Assembly (NCBI GenBank): GCA_034430425.1
Contig: DAOUEK010000031.1
Coordinates: 111,602-175,601, forward strand
Origin: WVZH01 sp034430425
GTDB taxonomy: Bacteria; Chloroflexota; Anaerolineae; Anaerolineales; E44-bin32
Length of the DNA stretch: 64,000 bases
Direction of reading: 5' to 3'
This document shows, piece by piece, positions 53,134 to 62,694 of this stretch. Made by a program: the position numbers and the translations under genes. Positions within the stretch are counted from its first letter, which is position 1, and every line of letters begins with the position of its first letter. Under the pieces are notes generated by a model that saw only the letters and a program-made list of their open reading frames with translations, searched no databases and had not been told where the DNA came from.

Positions 53134-54699
53134 TTATAGTTGCGTCTGTTGTTGTGGCAGCGAGAAGCATATCCTCGTCCCGTGTTTCACTTTTTCATCC
53201 ACCCAGATTTGGCCTTGGTGGGCTTCGATCACCGCTTTTGCCAGGAACAATCCCAGCCCTGCACCTTTTGTTTTTCGCGAGGCTTCGTTGGATCGATAAA
53301 ATCGGTCGAAAATCCGCGGCATATCTTCCGGAGTGATCCCGGATCCCTCGTCTTGAACACAAACGACGATGCTATCATTTCGAATCTGCCCGCTGATGGT
53401 CACCAAGCCTCCGTCAGGCGAGTATTTTACTGCATTCGATAATAAATTCGTGAGCACTTGTGTCAAGCGATCCTCATCTGCATGGATCGTTGGATAATCC
53501 TTTGGAAAGTCTACGGCAAAGGTATGTGCAGCGGACTGGGTTTTAAAGCGATCGGCCAATCTCTCAGCCAATTCCTTGATGCCGACCTCGGAATAACGCA
53601 AAGATAGGGCACCAACGGCAAGTCTTGAAGCATCCAAAAGGTCATCGATTAAATTAGCGAGACGATCGGATTCCTCTTCAATAACCGCCAGGCTTTCGTG
53701 CACCGTCTCAGGATCCCACTGGGCATCCTCTCGTCGCAATGTACCTACATACCCTTTGATGAGTGCGACGGGTGTGCGTAGTTCATGACTGATGATGGAG
53801 ATAAAAGTATCTTTTAACTCTTCGGCTTCCCGAAATTTGGTGATATCGCGCATATTTGCGACGATGCTTCGTAATTTGCCGTCCTGTGAAACTGTGGGTG
53901 CATAGCGGATACCAACACTAATTGCCTCTCCATCCTTTTTAAGTAGATCGCCTTCTACATAGAGTGTAGCCTGGGCGGAGAGTGGCCATCCACCTGCTTC
54001 GGCTTCCTCCAGAGACATTCCCGGTTCACGGCGAAGCCAGTGGATAATCTCGCCATGCGTTTTGCCGATCGTTTCTTCGGGTTCGTATCCGGTGAGACGT
54101 GCGCAGGCCCGATTAAAACGTTCGAAATGAAAACTCGGATCGAGGATGAAGATGCCGTCCGCCGCCGATTCCAGCACCGCATCCGTGTGCTGTTTCTGAC
54201 GCGAGAGTTGTGTATATAGCTTTGCATTGTGTGCTGCGATCGCCGCTTGCGATGCAAATGCCTGCAGCAGTTTTCGATCTTCGTTGGAAAAGCGGCCTGC
54301 GTACGAACGAAAGACGAATATCACGCCAATGACCTCCGATTGGGCAATCATCGGCAAACCAACCCCGGTCAATAAACCCATGCTCGTAGCGGCTGTGATG
54401 CGTTGTAATCTGCGGTTGATTTCGGGGAGGGCGAAGCGCGCTGGATCTCCTTGATTGGGGATATCTGCAAGTAACGGATCTAGATTCTTGAGAAATGCCT
54501 GATTAATTCCGTATGAAGAAGCGATACGCCAACCACCGCTTTCATCGCGCAGTGCAATCAAACCCGCATGGCCAGCGAGCAGTTCAGCGGAAACACGCAC
54601 GATGCGTGTCAGCACACGATTAAGTTCGAGTTCTTCCGTAATATCGCGAGAAATTTCGAGCAGGTAATCGCGTTGGCGAACACGCAGATCGGGCAGCAT
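53134..54699 (-). CDS. Cytoplasmic sensor histidine kinase (GAF-PAS-HisKA-HATPase)
   Basis: A soluble kinase of 521 residues. Residues about 25-175 are a GAF domain (LLAGHAGLIALRDESGG, VGLPMIAQSEVIGVIFVF). Residues about 185-295 are a PAS domain (DAVLESAADGIFILDPSF, then GYEPEETIGKTH). HisKA carries His305 (SIISHELRTPVALI), and HATPase carries NAVKYSPDGG, DEGSGI and GAGLGLFL. No receiver follows. It starts directly after the stop of the aminotransferase gene and is in one transcript with the CpXC gene. Its partner regulator may be distant; two regulators lie near 63 kb. Confidence 0.93.
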   Translation of the reverse strand: MLPDLRVRQRDYLLEISRDITEELELNRVLTRIVRVSAELLAGHAGLIALRDESGGWRIASSYGINQAFLKNLDPLLADIPNQGDPARFALPEINRRLQRITAATSMGLLTGVGLPMIAQSEVIGVIFVFRSYAGRFSNEDRKLLQAFASQAAIAAHNAKLYTQLSRQKQHTDAVLESAADGIFILDPSFHFERFNRACARLTGYEPEETIGKTHGEIIHWLRREPGMSLEEAEAGGWPLSAQATLYVEGDLLKKDGEAISVGIRYAPTVSQDGKLRSIVANMRDITKFREAEELKDTFISIISHELRTPVALIKGYVGTLRREDAQWDPETVHESLAVIEEESDRLANLIDDLLDASRLAVGALSLRYSEVGIKELAERLADRFKTQSAAHTFAVDFPKDYPTIHADEDRLTQVLTNLLSNAVKYSPDGGLVTISGQIRNDSIVVCVQDEGSGITPEDMPRIFDRFYRSNEASRKTKGAGLGLFLAKAVIEAHQGQIWVDEKVKHGTRICFSLPQQQTQL

Positions 54700-56022
54700 T
54701 CAGTCCAGGCCTTCTTGCTCGGCTTCTTGAATGGCATTGTCGAGAATTTCTAATCCAGCATCGATCAATTGCGTTGTAATGCTGAGCGGAGGTGCGATAC
54801 GCAAGGTGCTCTCACCGCATCCCATGGTCAGCAGTCCTTTTTGAAATGCATTCAACTCGACGCGTTTGCGCAGTGCAGGTGCCGGCTCGCGTGTTTCACG
54901 ATCCTTTACGAATTCAACACCGATCATCAAGCCTTTACCTCGGACTTGTCCGATACTCGGATGGCGAACCTGCAGTTCTTCGAGGGCATCCAGGGTATAC
55001 TTACCGACTTCAGCCGCGTTTTTCATCATACCGTTTTCGATGAGTTCGAAGGTTGCCAGCGCGGCAGCACATGCGATCGGATTTCCTCCGTAGGTGTTTC
55101 CGTGCGCTCCCATGGGCCAATTCATGATGCTTTCTCTGGCGATGATTCCTCCGAGGGGGATACCAGATGCGATGCCTTTCGCCGTGCATACGATATCGGG
55201 CTCGACGTTCCAGTTTTCGATCGCCCACCATTTACCCGTTCGACCAACCCCGGATTGGACTTCGTCAGCGATGAGCAGGATGCCGTGCTGATCGCATAAT
55301 TCACGCAAGGCGGGGAAAAATCCATCGGCAGGCACAACGTAGCCTCCTTCGCCCTGGATCGGTTCGATGACGATACCGGCGCAATCCTTAGGGGGGAGGA
55401 CATTTTGGAAGATTGTATTTCGTATGTATTGCACCACTGTCTCGCCGTAATCATCGTGCGTTGATGTGAGCAGTGGCCGATAGGGGTTAGGATAGGGAAC
55501 ATGAGTCACACCATTCATAACCGGGAAAAACCCTCGGCGGTAAGCGGGTTTGCTGGCGGTAAAGGCCAATGATCCCAGCGTGCGACCGTGAAACCCGCCA
55601 AAGAAGCCGATGAACTGCTGACGACCGGTGTGATAGCGGGCTAGTTTAATGGCCGACTCAACGGCTTCCGTTCCCGAATTGCACAGGAATATCTTTGCAT
55701 GTTCTTTAAATGGAGCGGTCGAGGCTAGTTTCTCGGAAAATTCGATCCAAATCGGGTGATAGAAATCAGCAGAAATATGAAGATAGCGTTCCGCTTGCTT
55801 TTTGATAGCCTCGACTACTTTGGGATGGCAATGGCCAGTCGAGCAGACGGCGATACCCGATGTAAAGTCAATGTAGCGGTTACCGTCAACATCCCATACT
55901 TCGGAACCCAGTCCATGATCCATCATGAATTGGTAGGCTCGCGGATAGGATGGGGAAATTATTTTTCGATCGCGCTCAAGGTATTCTTTCGCTATCTTTC
56001 CTGGTACAGAAAGATTTTGCAT
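54700..56022 (-). CDS. Class III PLP aminotransferase (acetylornithine/4-aminobutyrate type)
   Basis: A pyridoxal-phosphate enzyme of 440 residues. The PLP lysine is Lys282 in TAKGIASGIPLGG, with LIADEVQSGVGRTG (Asp contacting the cofactor) upstream, CNSGTEAVESAIKLAR for phosphate binding, and GFFGGFHGRTLG. It is longer than ArgD and resembles archaeal broad-specificity enzymes of this class, so the substrate is not assigned. It begins a minus-strand group with a histidine kinase. The divergent gene upstream encodes an acyl-CoA ligase. Confidence 0.92.
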   Translation of the reverse strand: MQNLSVPGKIAKEYLERDRKIISPSYPRAYQFMMDHGLGSEVWDVDGNRYIDFTSGIAVCSTGHCHPKVVEAIKKQAERYLHISADFYHPIWIEFSEKLASTAPFKEHAKIFLCNSGTEAVESAIKLARYHTGRQQFIGFFGGFHGRTLGSLAFTASKPAYRRGFFPVMNGVTHVPYPNPYRPLLTSTHDDYGETVVQYIRNTIFQNVLPPKDCAGIVIEPIQGEGGYVVPADGFFPALRELCDQHGILLIADEVQSGVGRTGKWWAIENWNVEPDIVCTAKGIASGIPLGGIIARESIMNWPMGAHGNTYGGNPIACAAALATFELIENGMMKNAAEVGKYTLDALEELQVRHPSIGQVRGKGLMIGVEFVKDRETREPAPALRKRVELNAFQKGLLTMGCGESTLRIAPPLSITTQLIDAGLEILDNAIQEAEQEGLD

Positions 56023-56150
56023 CCTTGTTGACCTCCGGGTGAGATTGTGTCTCGATTTATTTATATCTAAACGGCTGATTTGTAACTGCCAGGATGCCTA
56101 AAATCAATATTCTTGGAAGGCGTTGTTTCCGTAATTATATCATTCGGATT

Positions 56151-56178
56151 TTGTAATCGATCATTTCCGTTGTATAAA
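56151..56178 (+). promoter_or_regulatory. Candidate promoter of the acyl-CoA ligase gene
   Basis: TTGTAA (56151-56156), a 16-base spacer and TATAAA (56173-56178), which would give a leader of about 45 bases before the ATG at 56231. Confidence 0.45.
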
Positions 56179-56230
56179 GGATATAACAGAGCCGGCTCTT
56201 TATATCGATACGATAATAAGGAGAGTGGTG

Positions 56231-57922
56231 ATGATGAAAGAGCGACCTTGGTTTGGCCACTATGATGAGGGGGTGCCAATAGAAATCGATTATCCCCGAA
56301 TCAATTTGCATAAGATGCTGCGAGAATCAGCAGAAGCATATCCGCAGCGCGCATGCACCATTTTTAAAGGTGCACAAGTTACCTACGCTGAGATGGATGC
56401 ACTTTCCGACCGTCTCGCTGCAGGTTTGACGGACCTCGGTGTGAAAAAAGGAACACCCGTTGGCTTGTTCATGGTTAATCTTCCGCAATTTGTGATGGCG
56501 TTCTATGCCATTTTGAAGGCGGGAGGTGTGGTTGTATCTTTTAATCCTCTCTATAAGGCACGCGAAATCGAGCATCAGATCAACGATTCCGGCATTGAGA
56601 TCATGATTGCCTTGAGTATGTACTACGGGAAAATCAAGGCGGTCAGAGAGAACACGTCGTTGAAGACACTTGTGGTTACAAACCTTAAAGAGGCTCTGCC
56701 GGGATTGCTGCGTTTCTTGTTCACATTAACGATAGAAAAGAAGGACGGGCATCGAGTCACGCTTGACGAAGAAGATGTATGGATGCGTGATTTGATGGAT
56801 AAATATTTGCCGGCGGATGCACCGAAAGTGGATGTGGGCCCGGATGACGTTGCCCTATTTCAATACAGTGGGGGAACCACTGGTCTATCCAAGGCTGCTG
56901 TCGCACTGCACCGCAACCTGGTGGCAAACACGCTTCAAATTCGATCTTTCATGCCAACCTTGCGCATGGGGGAGGAGATCGTATTAATGGCGATCCCCAT
57001 GTTTCATGTCTATGGATTGGTCGCCGGAATGACTTTTGGTATTTCATCGGGCGCCACGCTGGTGATTCAACCCGATCCCCGTGACACCAACGAGATTCTT
57101 GGTTTGATCGCCAAGTATAGGCCTACGATCTATCCGGGTGTACCTGCGATGTACAATGCAATCAACAATCATCCGGATGTGCGTGCCGGTAAGGCTGACG
57201 TCAGTTCGATTCAGGCCTGCATTTCGGGATCGGCGCCTTTAATGCGGGAGACCAAGCTCCGTTTCGAAGAACAAACCGGCGGTAAACTGGTCGAGGGATA
57301 TGGTTTGTCGGAAGCCCCGACGGCCACACACTGTAATCCAGTTTTCGGTCTAAACAAGGAGAGATCGATCGGACTGCCGCTACCTGACGTGGATGCGCTC
57401 ATCATTTCTCTGGACGATGAAGTAACTGTGCTCGGGCCTGGCGAAGTCGGGGAATTGGTGATCCATGGGCCTCAGGTCATGAGGGGTTACCACAATATGC
57501 CCACTGAAACAACAAATGCTCTGCGAGATGGCTGGCTGTATACCGGTGATATTGCCCGCATGGACGAAGATGGGTATTTCTATATCGTCGACCGCAAGAA
57601 GGAGTTGATAAAACCAAGCGGTTATCAAGTATGGCCACGGGATGTAGAGGAAGTTATCTCCGAACATCCGGGTGTCCTGGAAGTAGGTGTGGCGGGTGTG
57701 CCCGATGCCTATCGCGGCGAAACCGTCAAAGCTTGGGTCGTGCTCAAACCGGAAGAGATGGTCACGATGGATGAGATTCGAGCCTGGTGCAAGGAGAGAA
57801 TGGCGGCTTACAAAGTGCCTACGTATGTAGAATTCCGGGATGAGTTGCCCAAGACAACCGTTGGAAAAATACTCCGCAGAGAACTGGTCCGACAGCATCG
57901 AGAAAGTGAAAAGACAACGTAG
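56231..57922 (+). CDS. AMP-forming acyl-CoA synthetase
   Basis: An adenylate-forming enzyme of about 563 residues that activates a carboxylic acid, probably a fatty acid, to its CoA ester. The phosphate loop is YSGGTTGLSKAA (the final GA of the usual GxxKGA is AA). Further motifs are GYGLSEAP, YTGDIARMDEDGYFYIVDRKKELIKPSGYQVWP and the C-terminal catalytic Lys region PKTTVGKILRREL. Domain order is that of long-chain FadD enzymes. AAGGAG seven bases before ATG at 56231 supports this start; GTG and ATG codons lie on either side. A hairpin follows the stop. Confidence 0.93.
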   Translation: MMKERPWFGHYDEGVPIEIDYPRINLHKMLRESAEAYPQRACTIFKGAQVTYAEMDALSDRLAAGLTDLGVKKGTPVGLFMVNLPQFVMAFYAILKAGGVVVSFNPLYKAREIEHQINDSGIEIMIALSMYYGKIKAVRENTSLKTLVVTNLKEALPGLLRFLFTLTIEKKDGHRVTLDEEDVWMRDLMDKYLPADAPKVDVGPDDVALFQYSGGTTGLSKAAVALHRNLVANTLQIRSFMPTLRMGEEIVLMAIPMFHVYGLVAGMTFGISSGATLVIQPDPRDTNEILGLIAKYRPTIYPGVPAMYNAINNHPDVRAGKADVSSIQACISGSAPLMRETKLRFEEQTGGKLVEGYGLSEAPTATHCNPVFGLNKERSIGLPLPDVDALIISLDDEVTVLGPGEVGELVIHGPQVMRGYHNMPTETTNALRDGWLYTGDIARMDEDGYFYIVDRKKELIKPSGYQVWPRDVEEVISEHPGVLEVGVAGVPDAYRGETVKAWVVLKPEEMVTMDEIRAWCKERMAAYKVPTYVEFRDELPKTTVGKILRRELVRQHRESEKTT

Positions 57923-57953
57923 TCGATTCAGGCGCTCGACAATAGAAAAGCAG

Positions 57954-57985
57954 CGGGCTGTCCGAAGCACAAACTGGACAGCCCG
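57954..57985. terminator. Hairpin between convergent acyl-CoA ligase and ftsH genes
   Basis: A 10-bp GC-rich stem (57954-57963 with 57976-57985) around a 12-base loop. T tracts on both sides are weak, so termination efficiency is uncertain. Confidence 0.6.
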
Positions 57986-58012
57986 ATAATTTCCCGAAAT
58001 GCTCTATTTACA

Positions 58013-59887
58013 CTAATCGCCGGCGGTGGGTAGTGGCACTGGCGTTCCGCTGACCTTGGGTTGAACCGGCTCTGTGAAGATTTGTTCAAATTCTTCACGT
58101 TCGAGTGTTTCGACTTCGATTAAGCGTTGTGCCACAGCTTCAAGTTGTGCACGATACTTCGTTAGTATCTCGCGCGCACGCTCGTGAGCTTCATGAACCA
58201 ATTGTCGCACTTCTTTGTCAATCAATTCGGCAACATTTTCCGAGTAATCTCGTTGTTCGCCGATTTCACGGCCGAGAAAAATCAACTCTTCTTTTTGACC
58301 GTATACCATTGGCCCGAGCGATTCACTCATGCCGAGTCTGGCTACCATTGAGCGGGCAAGATTTGTGACACGCTCAATGTCATTGGAAGCGCCAGAGGTA
58401 ATGTCGTTGAAAACGATTTCCTCCGCCACACGTCCACCCAGTAAACTGGCTAGATCTGCCTTCATTTTGTTACGGGCCATCAGGGTACGGTCTTCTTCTG
58501 GTAGAGACAAGGTGAAACCGCCCATCAAACCGCGTGCGATGATACTAATTTTATGGACCGGGTCCGCTTCCGGGATGACGTGCCCCACGATTGCATGGCC
58601 AGCTTCGTGGTAGGCAATAAGCCGCTTTTCTTCCTCACTAATGATGCGGCTTTTCCGCTCCGGGCCGGCGCTGACACGTAGAATCGATTCTTCAAATTCT
58701 TCTTGCCCGATGGTGCGTTTATCCCGTCTGGCAGCCAATATCGCGGCTTCGTTGACCAGGTTTTCGAGATCGGCCCCTACGAAACCTGGTGTGGATTTGG
58801 CGATAATGCTGAGATCAACATCCACTTCCAGTGGTTTTCCCTTCGTATGGACCTTGAGTATCGCTTCACGACCTCGCATATCCGGACGATCGAGAACGAC
58901 ACGGCGATCAAATCTTCCGGGACGAAGCAAGGCAGGATCGAGGATGTCGGGCCGGTTGGTAGCGGCCATGATGATCACATTGGTATCGGTATCGAAACCA
59001 TCCATTTCAACCAGCATCTGGTTAAGTGTTTGTTCTCGCTCGTCATGGCTGCCGCCGAGCCCGGCACCACGATGCCGTCCGACAGCGTCAATCTCGTCAA
59101 CAAACACGATACACGGAGAGTGCCGTTTTGCCTGGTCGAATAGATCACGCACACGGCTCGCGCCGACACCAACAAACATCTCAACGAATTCAGAACCCGA
59201 GATTGAGAAGAAAGGCACGCCAGCTTCACCAGATACAGCTTTGGCCATCATCGTCTTGCCGGTGCCTGGTGCTCCAATCAGGAGTACGCCTTTGGGTATG
59301 CGAGCACCGAGAGTGATGAATTTTTCCGGTTCTTTTAGAAATTCTACGATCTCTTGGAGTTCTTCTTTCGCTTCCTCAACACCAGCGACATCTTCGAATG
59401 TTATTGTGGGCTGATCTCCCGTAAACATCCTTGCTCGACTCTTGCCAAATGAAAGCGCTTGGTTGTTGCTGCCCTGGGCTTGGCGAAGCATAAACCAGAT
59501 CAAACCTACAACAAGCAGTGCAGGCAGCAGGTATGTAATCAAACTCAGGATGGTATTCCAATCGCTAGGTTCCTTGATTTCAAGTTCAAAAGGATTCTCG
59601 GCAAGGTACTCCGGTGTGATTCCAAAATCAATTAACTGCCCGACAAGTGTTTTTGTCGGTTCCTTGCGTGTAATCGCTGTTTTACCCGTTTGGGTATATT
59701 CAATCTCGATACTGTTGTCGTTAACAGTGATTCGAGCGACGTCGCCAGACTTGATTTTGTCGACCAGTTCATTGAATGACAAACGTTCTGGTTGGCTGGC
59801 GCTATCGCGCATGATGAAAAGTAGGACAACAATACTCAGTAGCAGGAGAATAAAAAAAACAGAATTCCTGCTTCGGGGAGCATTCAC
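58013..59887 (-). CDS. ftsH: ATP-dependent zinc metalloprotease FtsH
   Basis: A membrane-bound AAA+ protease of 624 residues that degrades membrane and regulatory proteins. Helix one (about 9-26) and helix two (about 115-135) flank a short extracytoplasmic domain. Walker A GAPGTGKT, Walker B VFVDEIDA and the second-region-of-homology pattern ATNRPDILDPALLRPGRFDRR form the ATPase. HEAGH at 427-431 binds zinc. The C-terminus ends in a Pro-rich tail. The GTG start has AGGAGG five bases before it. An extended -10 promoter lies 45 bases upstream. Confidence 0.98.
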   Translation of the reverse strand: MNAPRSRNSVFFILLLLSIVVLLFIMRDSASQPERLSFNELVDKIKSGDVARITVNDNSIEIEYTQTGKTAITRKEPTKTLVGQLIDFGITPEYLAENPFELEIKEPSDWNTILSLITYLLPALLVVGLIWFMLRQAQGSNNQALSFGKSRARMFTGDQPTITFEDVAGVEEAKEELQEIVEFLKEPEKFITLGARIPKGVLLIGAPGTGKTMMAKAVSGEAGVPFFSISGSEFVEMFVGVGASRVRDLFDQAKRHSPCIVFVDEIDAVGRHRGAGLGGSHDEREQTLNQMLVEMDGFDTDTNVIIMAATNRPDILDPALLRPGRFDRRVVLDRPDMRGREAILKVHTKGKPLEVDVDLSIIAKSTPGFVGADLENLVNEAAILAARRDKRTIGQEEFEESILRVSAGPERKSRIISEEEKRLIAYHEAGHAIVGHVIPEADPVHKISIIARGLMGGFTLSLPEEDRTLMARNKMKADLASLLGGRVAEEIVFNDITSGASNDIERVTNLARSMVARLGMSESLGPMVYGQKEELIFLGREIGEQRDYSENVAELIDKEVRQLVHEAHERAREILTKYRAQLEAVAQRLIEVETLEREEFEQIFTEPVQPKVSGTPVPLPTAGD

Positions 59888-59937
59888 ATCAACCTCCTAA
59901 ATAACAACGCGAACTTATACAAATCCAGTTCTCACGA

Positions 59938-59946
59938 ATTATATCA
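59938..59946 (-). promoter_or_regulatory. Extended -10 promoter element of ftsH
   Basis: TGATATAAT on the minus strand is a consensus extended -10 (TGnTATAAT). No good -35 is present, as expected for this type. Transcription would start near 59931, about 44 bases before the GTG. Confidence 0.5.
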
Positions 59947-60031
59947 TCTTACCGTTCGTGCGTGGACGCGTCCGAAGGGCTTGTAGTTGAAATCTGAAAC
60001 TTCGTCTAATTTAAGCGAAGTGAAATCATAA

Positions 60032-61087
60032 CTATGGAGAGTGGAGAGGGCATGAAGGATAGAGCAAACAGACCCACAGCCAGAGTGGGATCAAGCCGCC
60101 GACGGCGATAAAGGCAAGCAGCGCGAGTGCTACGGCAACCCAATCTATACCTTCCGGAGAGGTGATTTCCATTTCTGAGGTGAACGCCTCGGGATTATTT
60201 TCGGCTGGTGGAGGCATGGTATAGGAACGGATGGGTGGTGCATGAAGTTGATCGGCGTAGGTCATTAAAACACGTCCGAATTGGTCTGCCGTCCGATAGC
60301 GAGCAGATGGCTCTTTTGAGAGCACTTTTGCAGTGATTTGTTCCAGGACTTCGGGGATTTCCGGTCGGAGCTGTTTCAGATAAGGTGGCTTGGCGGTTTG
60401 ATGCAGCCGGGCAAGTTCAGCGGCATCATCTGCGTTGAAAGGGGGATTGCCGGTAAGGATCTCAAAGAAAGTAATACCTAACGCATATACGTCGGAGGAA
60501 AAAGTGGGGGAGCGACCAGCAGCTTGCTCTGGGGCAAAGTACAAAGGGCTTCCCCAAACGATTTCATTCTGTTCGTCTGGCTGAATAGATGCAAATGCAC
60601 GTGCAATGCCAAAGTCGGTAATTTTCGCTACGTTGTCATTGCCCACCAAAACGTTCTGTGGTTTGAGGTCGCAGTGGATGATGCCAGCCCTGTGCGCATA
60701 GCCAACGCCGGCGCAGATTTGAATCATCAGATCCACAGCTTCGGATACGGGCAGGTATCCTCGCCGTCGGATAAGTGTCTTTAGATCCGTTCCGGGAACC
60801 AATTCCAGAACGATGAAGTATCGATCTGCATCGATTCCGAAATCGAAAATCGTAACGATATTGGGATGGGCAAGGTTGGCTGCTGCTCGCGCTTCGTAGA
60901 GAAAGCTTGCTTGAAAGGCTGGATCGGATGTCAGGTTCTCGCGCAGGAGTTTGATGGCAACATCTCTGTGGAGACTCAAATCACGAGCCCGGTAGACATC
61001 TGCCATGCCTCCCCGACCGAGTTTACTGACGATTTCGTATCGTCCTCCAAGTGGTGCCTGAAAACCATCGATCATCGCTTCATCCAT
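60032..61087 (-). CDS. Hanks-type Ser/Thr protein kinase with C-terminal membrane segment
   Basis: A kinase of 351 residues. The Gly-rich loop is GRGGMADV (24-31), the ATP lysine Lys46 (VAIKLL), the catalytic loop HCDLKPQN with Asp140, and DFG at Asp158. APEQ and DVYALGITFFEILTG complete the fold. The catalytic loop has Cys where most kinases have Arg, so it is a non-RD kinase. A Pro-rich linker and one hydrophobic segment (about 318-342) follow, and then the protein ends soon after, with no PASTA domains. The 144 bases downstream separate it from ftsH. Confidence 0.92.
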   Translation of the reverse strand: MDEAMIDGFQAPLGGRYEIVSKLGRGGMADVYRARDLSLHRDVAIKLLRENLTSDPAFQASFLYEARAAANLAHPNIVTIFDFGIDADRYFIVLELVPGTDLKTLIRRRGYLPVSEAVDLMIQICAGVGYAHRAGIIHCDLKPQNVLVGNDNVAKITDFGIARAFASIQPDEQNEIVWGSPLYFAPEQAAGRSPTFSSDVYALGITFFEILTGNPPFNADDAAELARLHQTAKPPYLKQLRPEIPEVLEQITAKVLSKEPSARYRTADQFGRVLMTYADQLHAPPIRSYTMPPPAENNPEAFTSEMEITSPEGIDWVAVALALLAFIAVGGLIPLWLWVCLLYPSCPLHSP

Positions 61088-61219
61088 ACTGGATTCTAAT
61101 CAGGGAGCAGACTTTCGGCAACCATTGTAGCCAAACATCGTGATCGGGATATAATCGTGCCCAGTTGAATAATGCAGAATATTTATCGCGTATTTCTTCA
61201 CTGAAGAGGTTGTTTGTCG

Positions 61220-61732
61220 ATGCAAGATCGATTTCAGATTCGAATTAAGGATCATGTTAAACGAAATAGACGTTGGCTTGTATTGGGAACGATCTTGGGC
61301 GTGGTCGTTTTCATTGCAGCGTTGATCTTTGGCTATATCTCGAGGATCTCGAATATGGGTCAGATTTCTGTGGCGCCGGCGCTAACCGTTGTGGCTGTCC
61401 CGACCGATACCGTACCCGCTCCAACGTCACAGGTTGCTCAGGCTTCGACATCCACGCAATCTGAAACATTGCCCCCATTTACGGACGTAGAAATTGATAT
61501 CGGAGAATTGGTAATTGTTTCCGACACCGATGGAGATAGTCTCCGTATTCGAACCCAACCCGGCTTATCGAGTGAAATTGGTTTTCTGGCCTACGAAAAT
61601 GATGTCTTTCAAGTCGAAAATGGTCCGGTAGAACAGGATGGCTACGTTTGGTGGTTCCTCGTGAACCCGTATGATCGTTCAAAGTCGGGATGGGCGGTGG
61701 AAAACTACCTGCGCAGGATGGAGAATCCATGA
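61220..61732 (+). CDS. Membrane-anchored SH3-like domain protein
   Basis: A protein of 170 residues with one membrane helix (about 20-42), a Thr/Pro/Ser linker (about 55-90) and a C-terminal SH3b-type domain (SLRIRTQPGLSSEIGFLAYEND, then GYVWWFLVNP and SGWAVENYL). SH3b domains often bind cell-wall or peptide ligands. The domain faces outward by the positive-inside pattern. ATG at 61220 or TTG at 61214 may be the start; GAGG precedes both. A DUF971 gene follows after 40 bases. Confidence 0.82.
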   Translation: MQDRFQIRIKDHVKRNRRWLVLGTILGVVVFIAALIFGYISRISNMGQISVAPALTVVAVPTDTVPAPTSQVAQASTSTQSETLPPFTDVEIDIGELVIVSDTDGDSLRIRTQPGLSSEIGFLAYENDVFQVENGPVEQDGYVWWFLVNPYDRSKSGWAVENYLRRMENP

Positions 61733-61772
61733 GTGATTCAAAATGTCTTCGCTGTCATTCCCTGGAGAGTTG

Positions 61773-62117
61773 ATGAGCCCCAAGCCGAATAGTATAACGT
61801 TGATACGACCCAAATCTTTACTCAGGATATCGTGGGATGATGGGCGAGAAGGGGAATACCCACTTGCTGGTTTGCGGGCAGCTTGCCCATGTGCAGAATG
61901 TCGGCAGAAGGAGGTTCAAGGAGGAGATGATGTATCATTAAAATTCCTCGAACGACCCCTTCAGCCCGGCATGTCGGATGGTATTCGTAGCATTGAGAAA
62001 GTGGGAAACTACGCACTTCGATTGATCTGGGACGATGGACATGCGTATGGGATATACTCATGGGATTATCTCTATGCTCTCTGTCCGGGTAACGTTGTTC
62101 AGGATGACCAGCAATGA
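61773..62117 (+). CDS. DUF971 protein
   Basis: A small protein of 114 residues of the DUF971 (gamma-butyrobetaine hydroxylase N-terminal-like) family. The pattern LRISWDDGREGEYPLAGLR, CPCAEC and LIWDDGHAYGIYSWDYL is characteristic; the Cys cluster and His could bind a metal. Related proteins occur next to iron-sulfur or Mrp-type genes, which is not seen here. ATG at 61773 follows GGAG by five bases and is preferred to an in-frame ATG 10 codons earlier. It overlaps the next gene by four bases (ATGA). Confidence 0.85.
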   Translation: MSPKPNSITLIRPKSLLRISWDDGREGEYPLAGLRAACPCAECRQKEVQGGDDVSLKFLERPLQPGMSDGIRSIEKVGNYALRLIWDDGHAYGIYSWDYLYALCPGNVVQDDQQ

Positions 62118-62668
62118 ACCGCGAGCTTAACACTCTTCTTCAGTTGGCAGAACAATCTTATATTCGCATGGAAGCAGAGTTATTGATCACAACATGTGTT
62201 CACGATGGGGATTTGGCTCCGTTCAATGATCTGCTCCAGGAACTGGTAATGGCTGGGCCAACGTCATTATTTGTCTTACGCGACATGTACCAAATCATTC
62301 GAACATTGAAATCGAAACTGAATCAGGAGGGTCAGGTTGTCCGTCAGGATCTCAAGCAAGCCCTACTGGATTTTGGGATTCGATTGCCCGACGAGCTGAT
62401 TATGCGTAATCCTGAAGCCTGGTGGCGGAATCAAGAACTGGCCCGGGAAGTGCAAGCTGCAGCCGCAAGCCTGGAGCAAAACTCGGCAGCGTTGGCCAAT
62501 GAGATATGTGTTGACGCAGGGAATAAAGTGTCAAAATTGACTCGCAGGCTTGTTATAGTGACTGAATTAGAGCACGCAGTGCAAGATTGGATTTCTGGTT
62601 TGATTTACGAACATGCCCACGATTATGATGCGTTATATTTTCGTGAGCAAGGTTTGCCGGAACATTGA
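62114..62668 (+). CDS. Unrecognised helical protein coupled to DUF971 gene
   Basis: A protein of 184 residues that I cannot assign. It looks mostly helical, with no membrane segment (EQSYIRMEAELLITTC, LVMAGPTSLFVLRDMYQIIRT, ELAREVQAAAASLEQ). It has no catalytic motif. Its ATG overlaps the DUF971 stop (ATGA), so the pair is translationally coupled and may function together. It is convergent with the LuxR-type regulator gene, with 26 bases between the stops. Confidence 0.7.
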   Translation: MNRELNTLLQLAEQSYIRMEAELLITTCVHDGDLAPFNDLLQELVMAGPTSLFVLRDMYQIIRTLKSKLNQEGQVVRQDLKQALLDFGIRLPDELIMRNPEAWWRNQELAREVQAAAASLEQNSAALANEICVDAGNKVSKLTRRLVIVTELEHAVQDWISGLIYEHAHDYDALYFREQGLPEH

Positions 62669-62694
62669 TTCGTTTCTTGAAGTAATTCGTGATA

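Noticed and set aside
57380..57970. Open frame of 196 codons antisense to the acyl-CoA ligase
   Set aside because: It overlaps the ligase C-terminal motifs and the terminator, and has no domain pattern.
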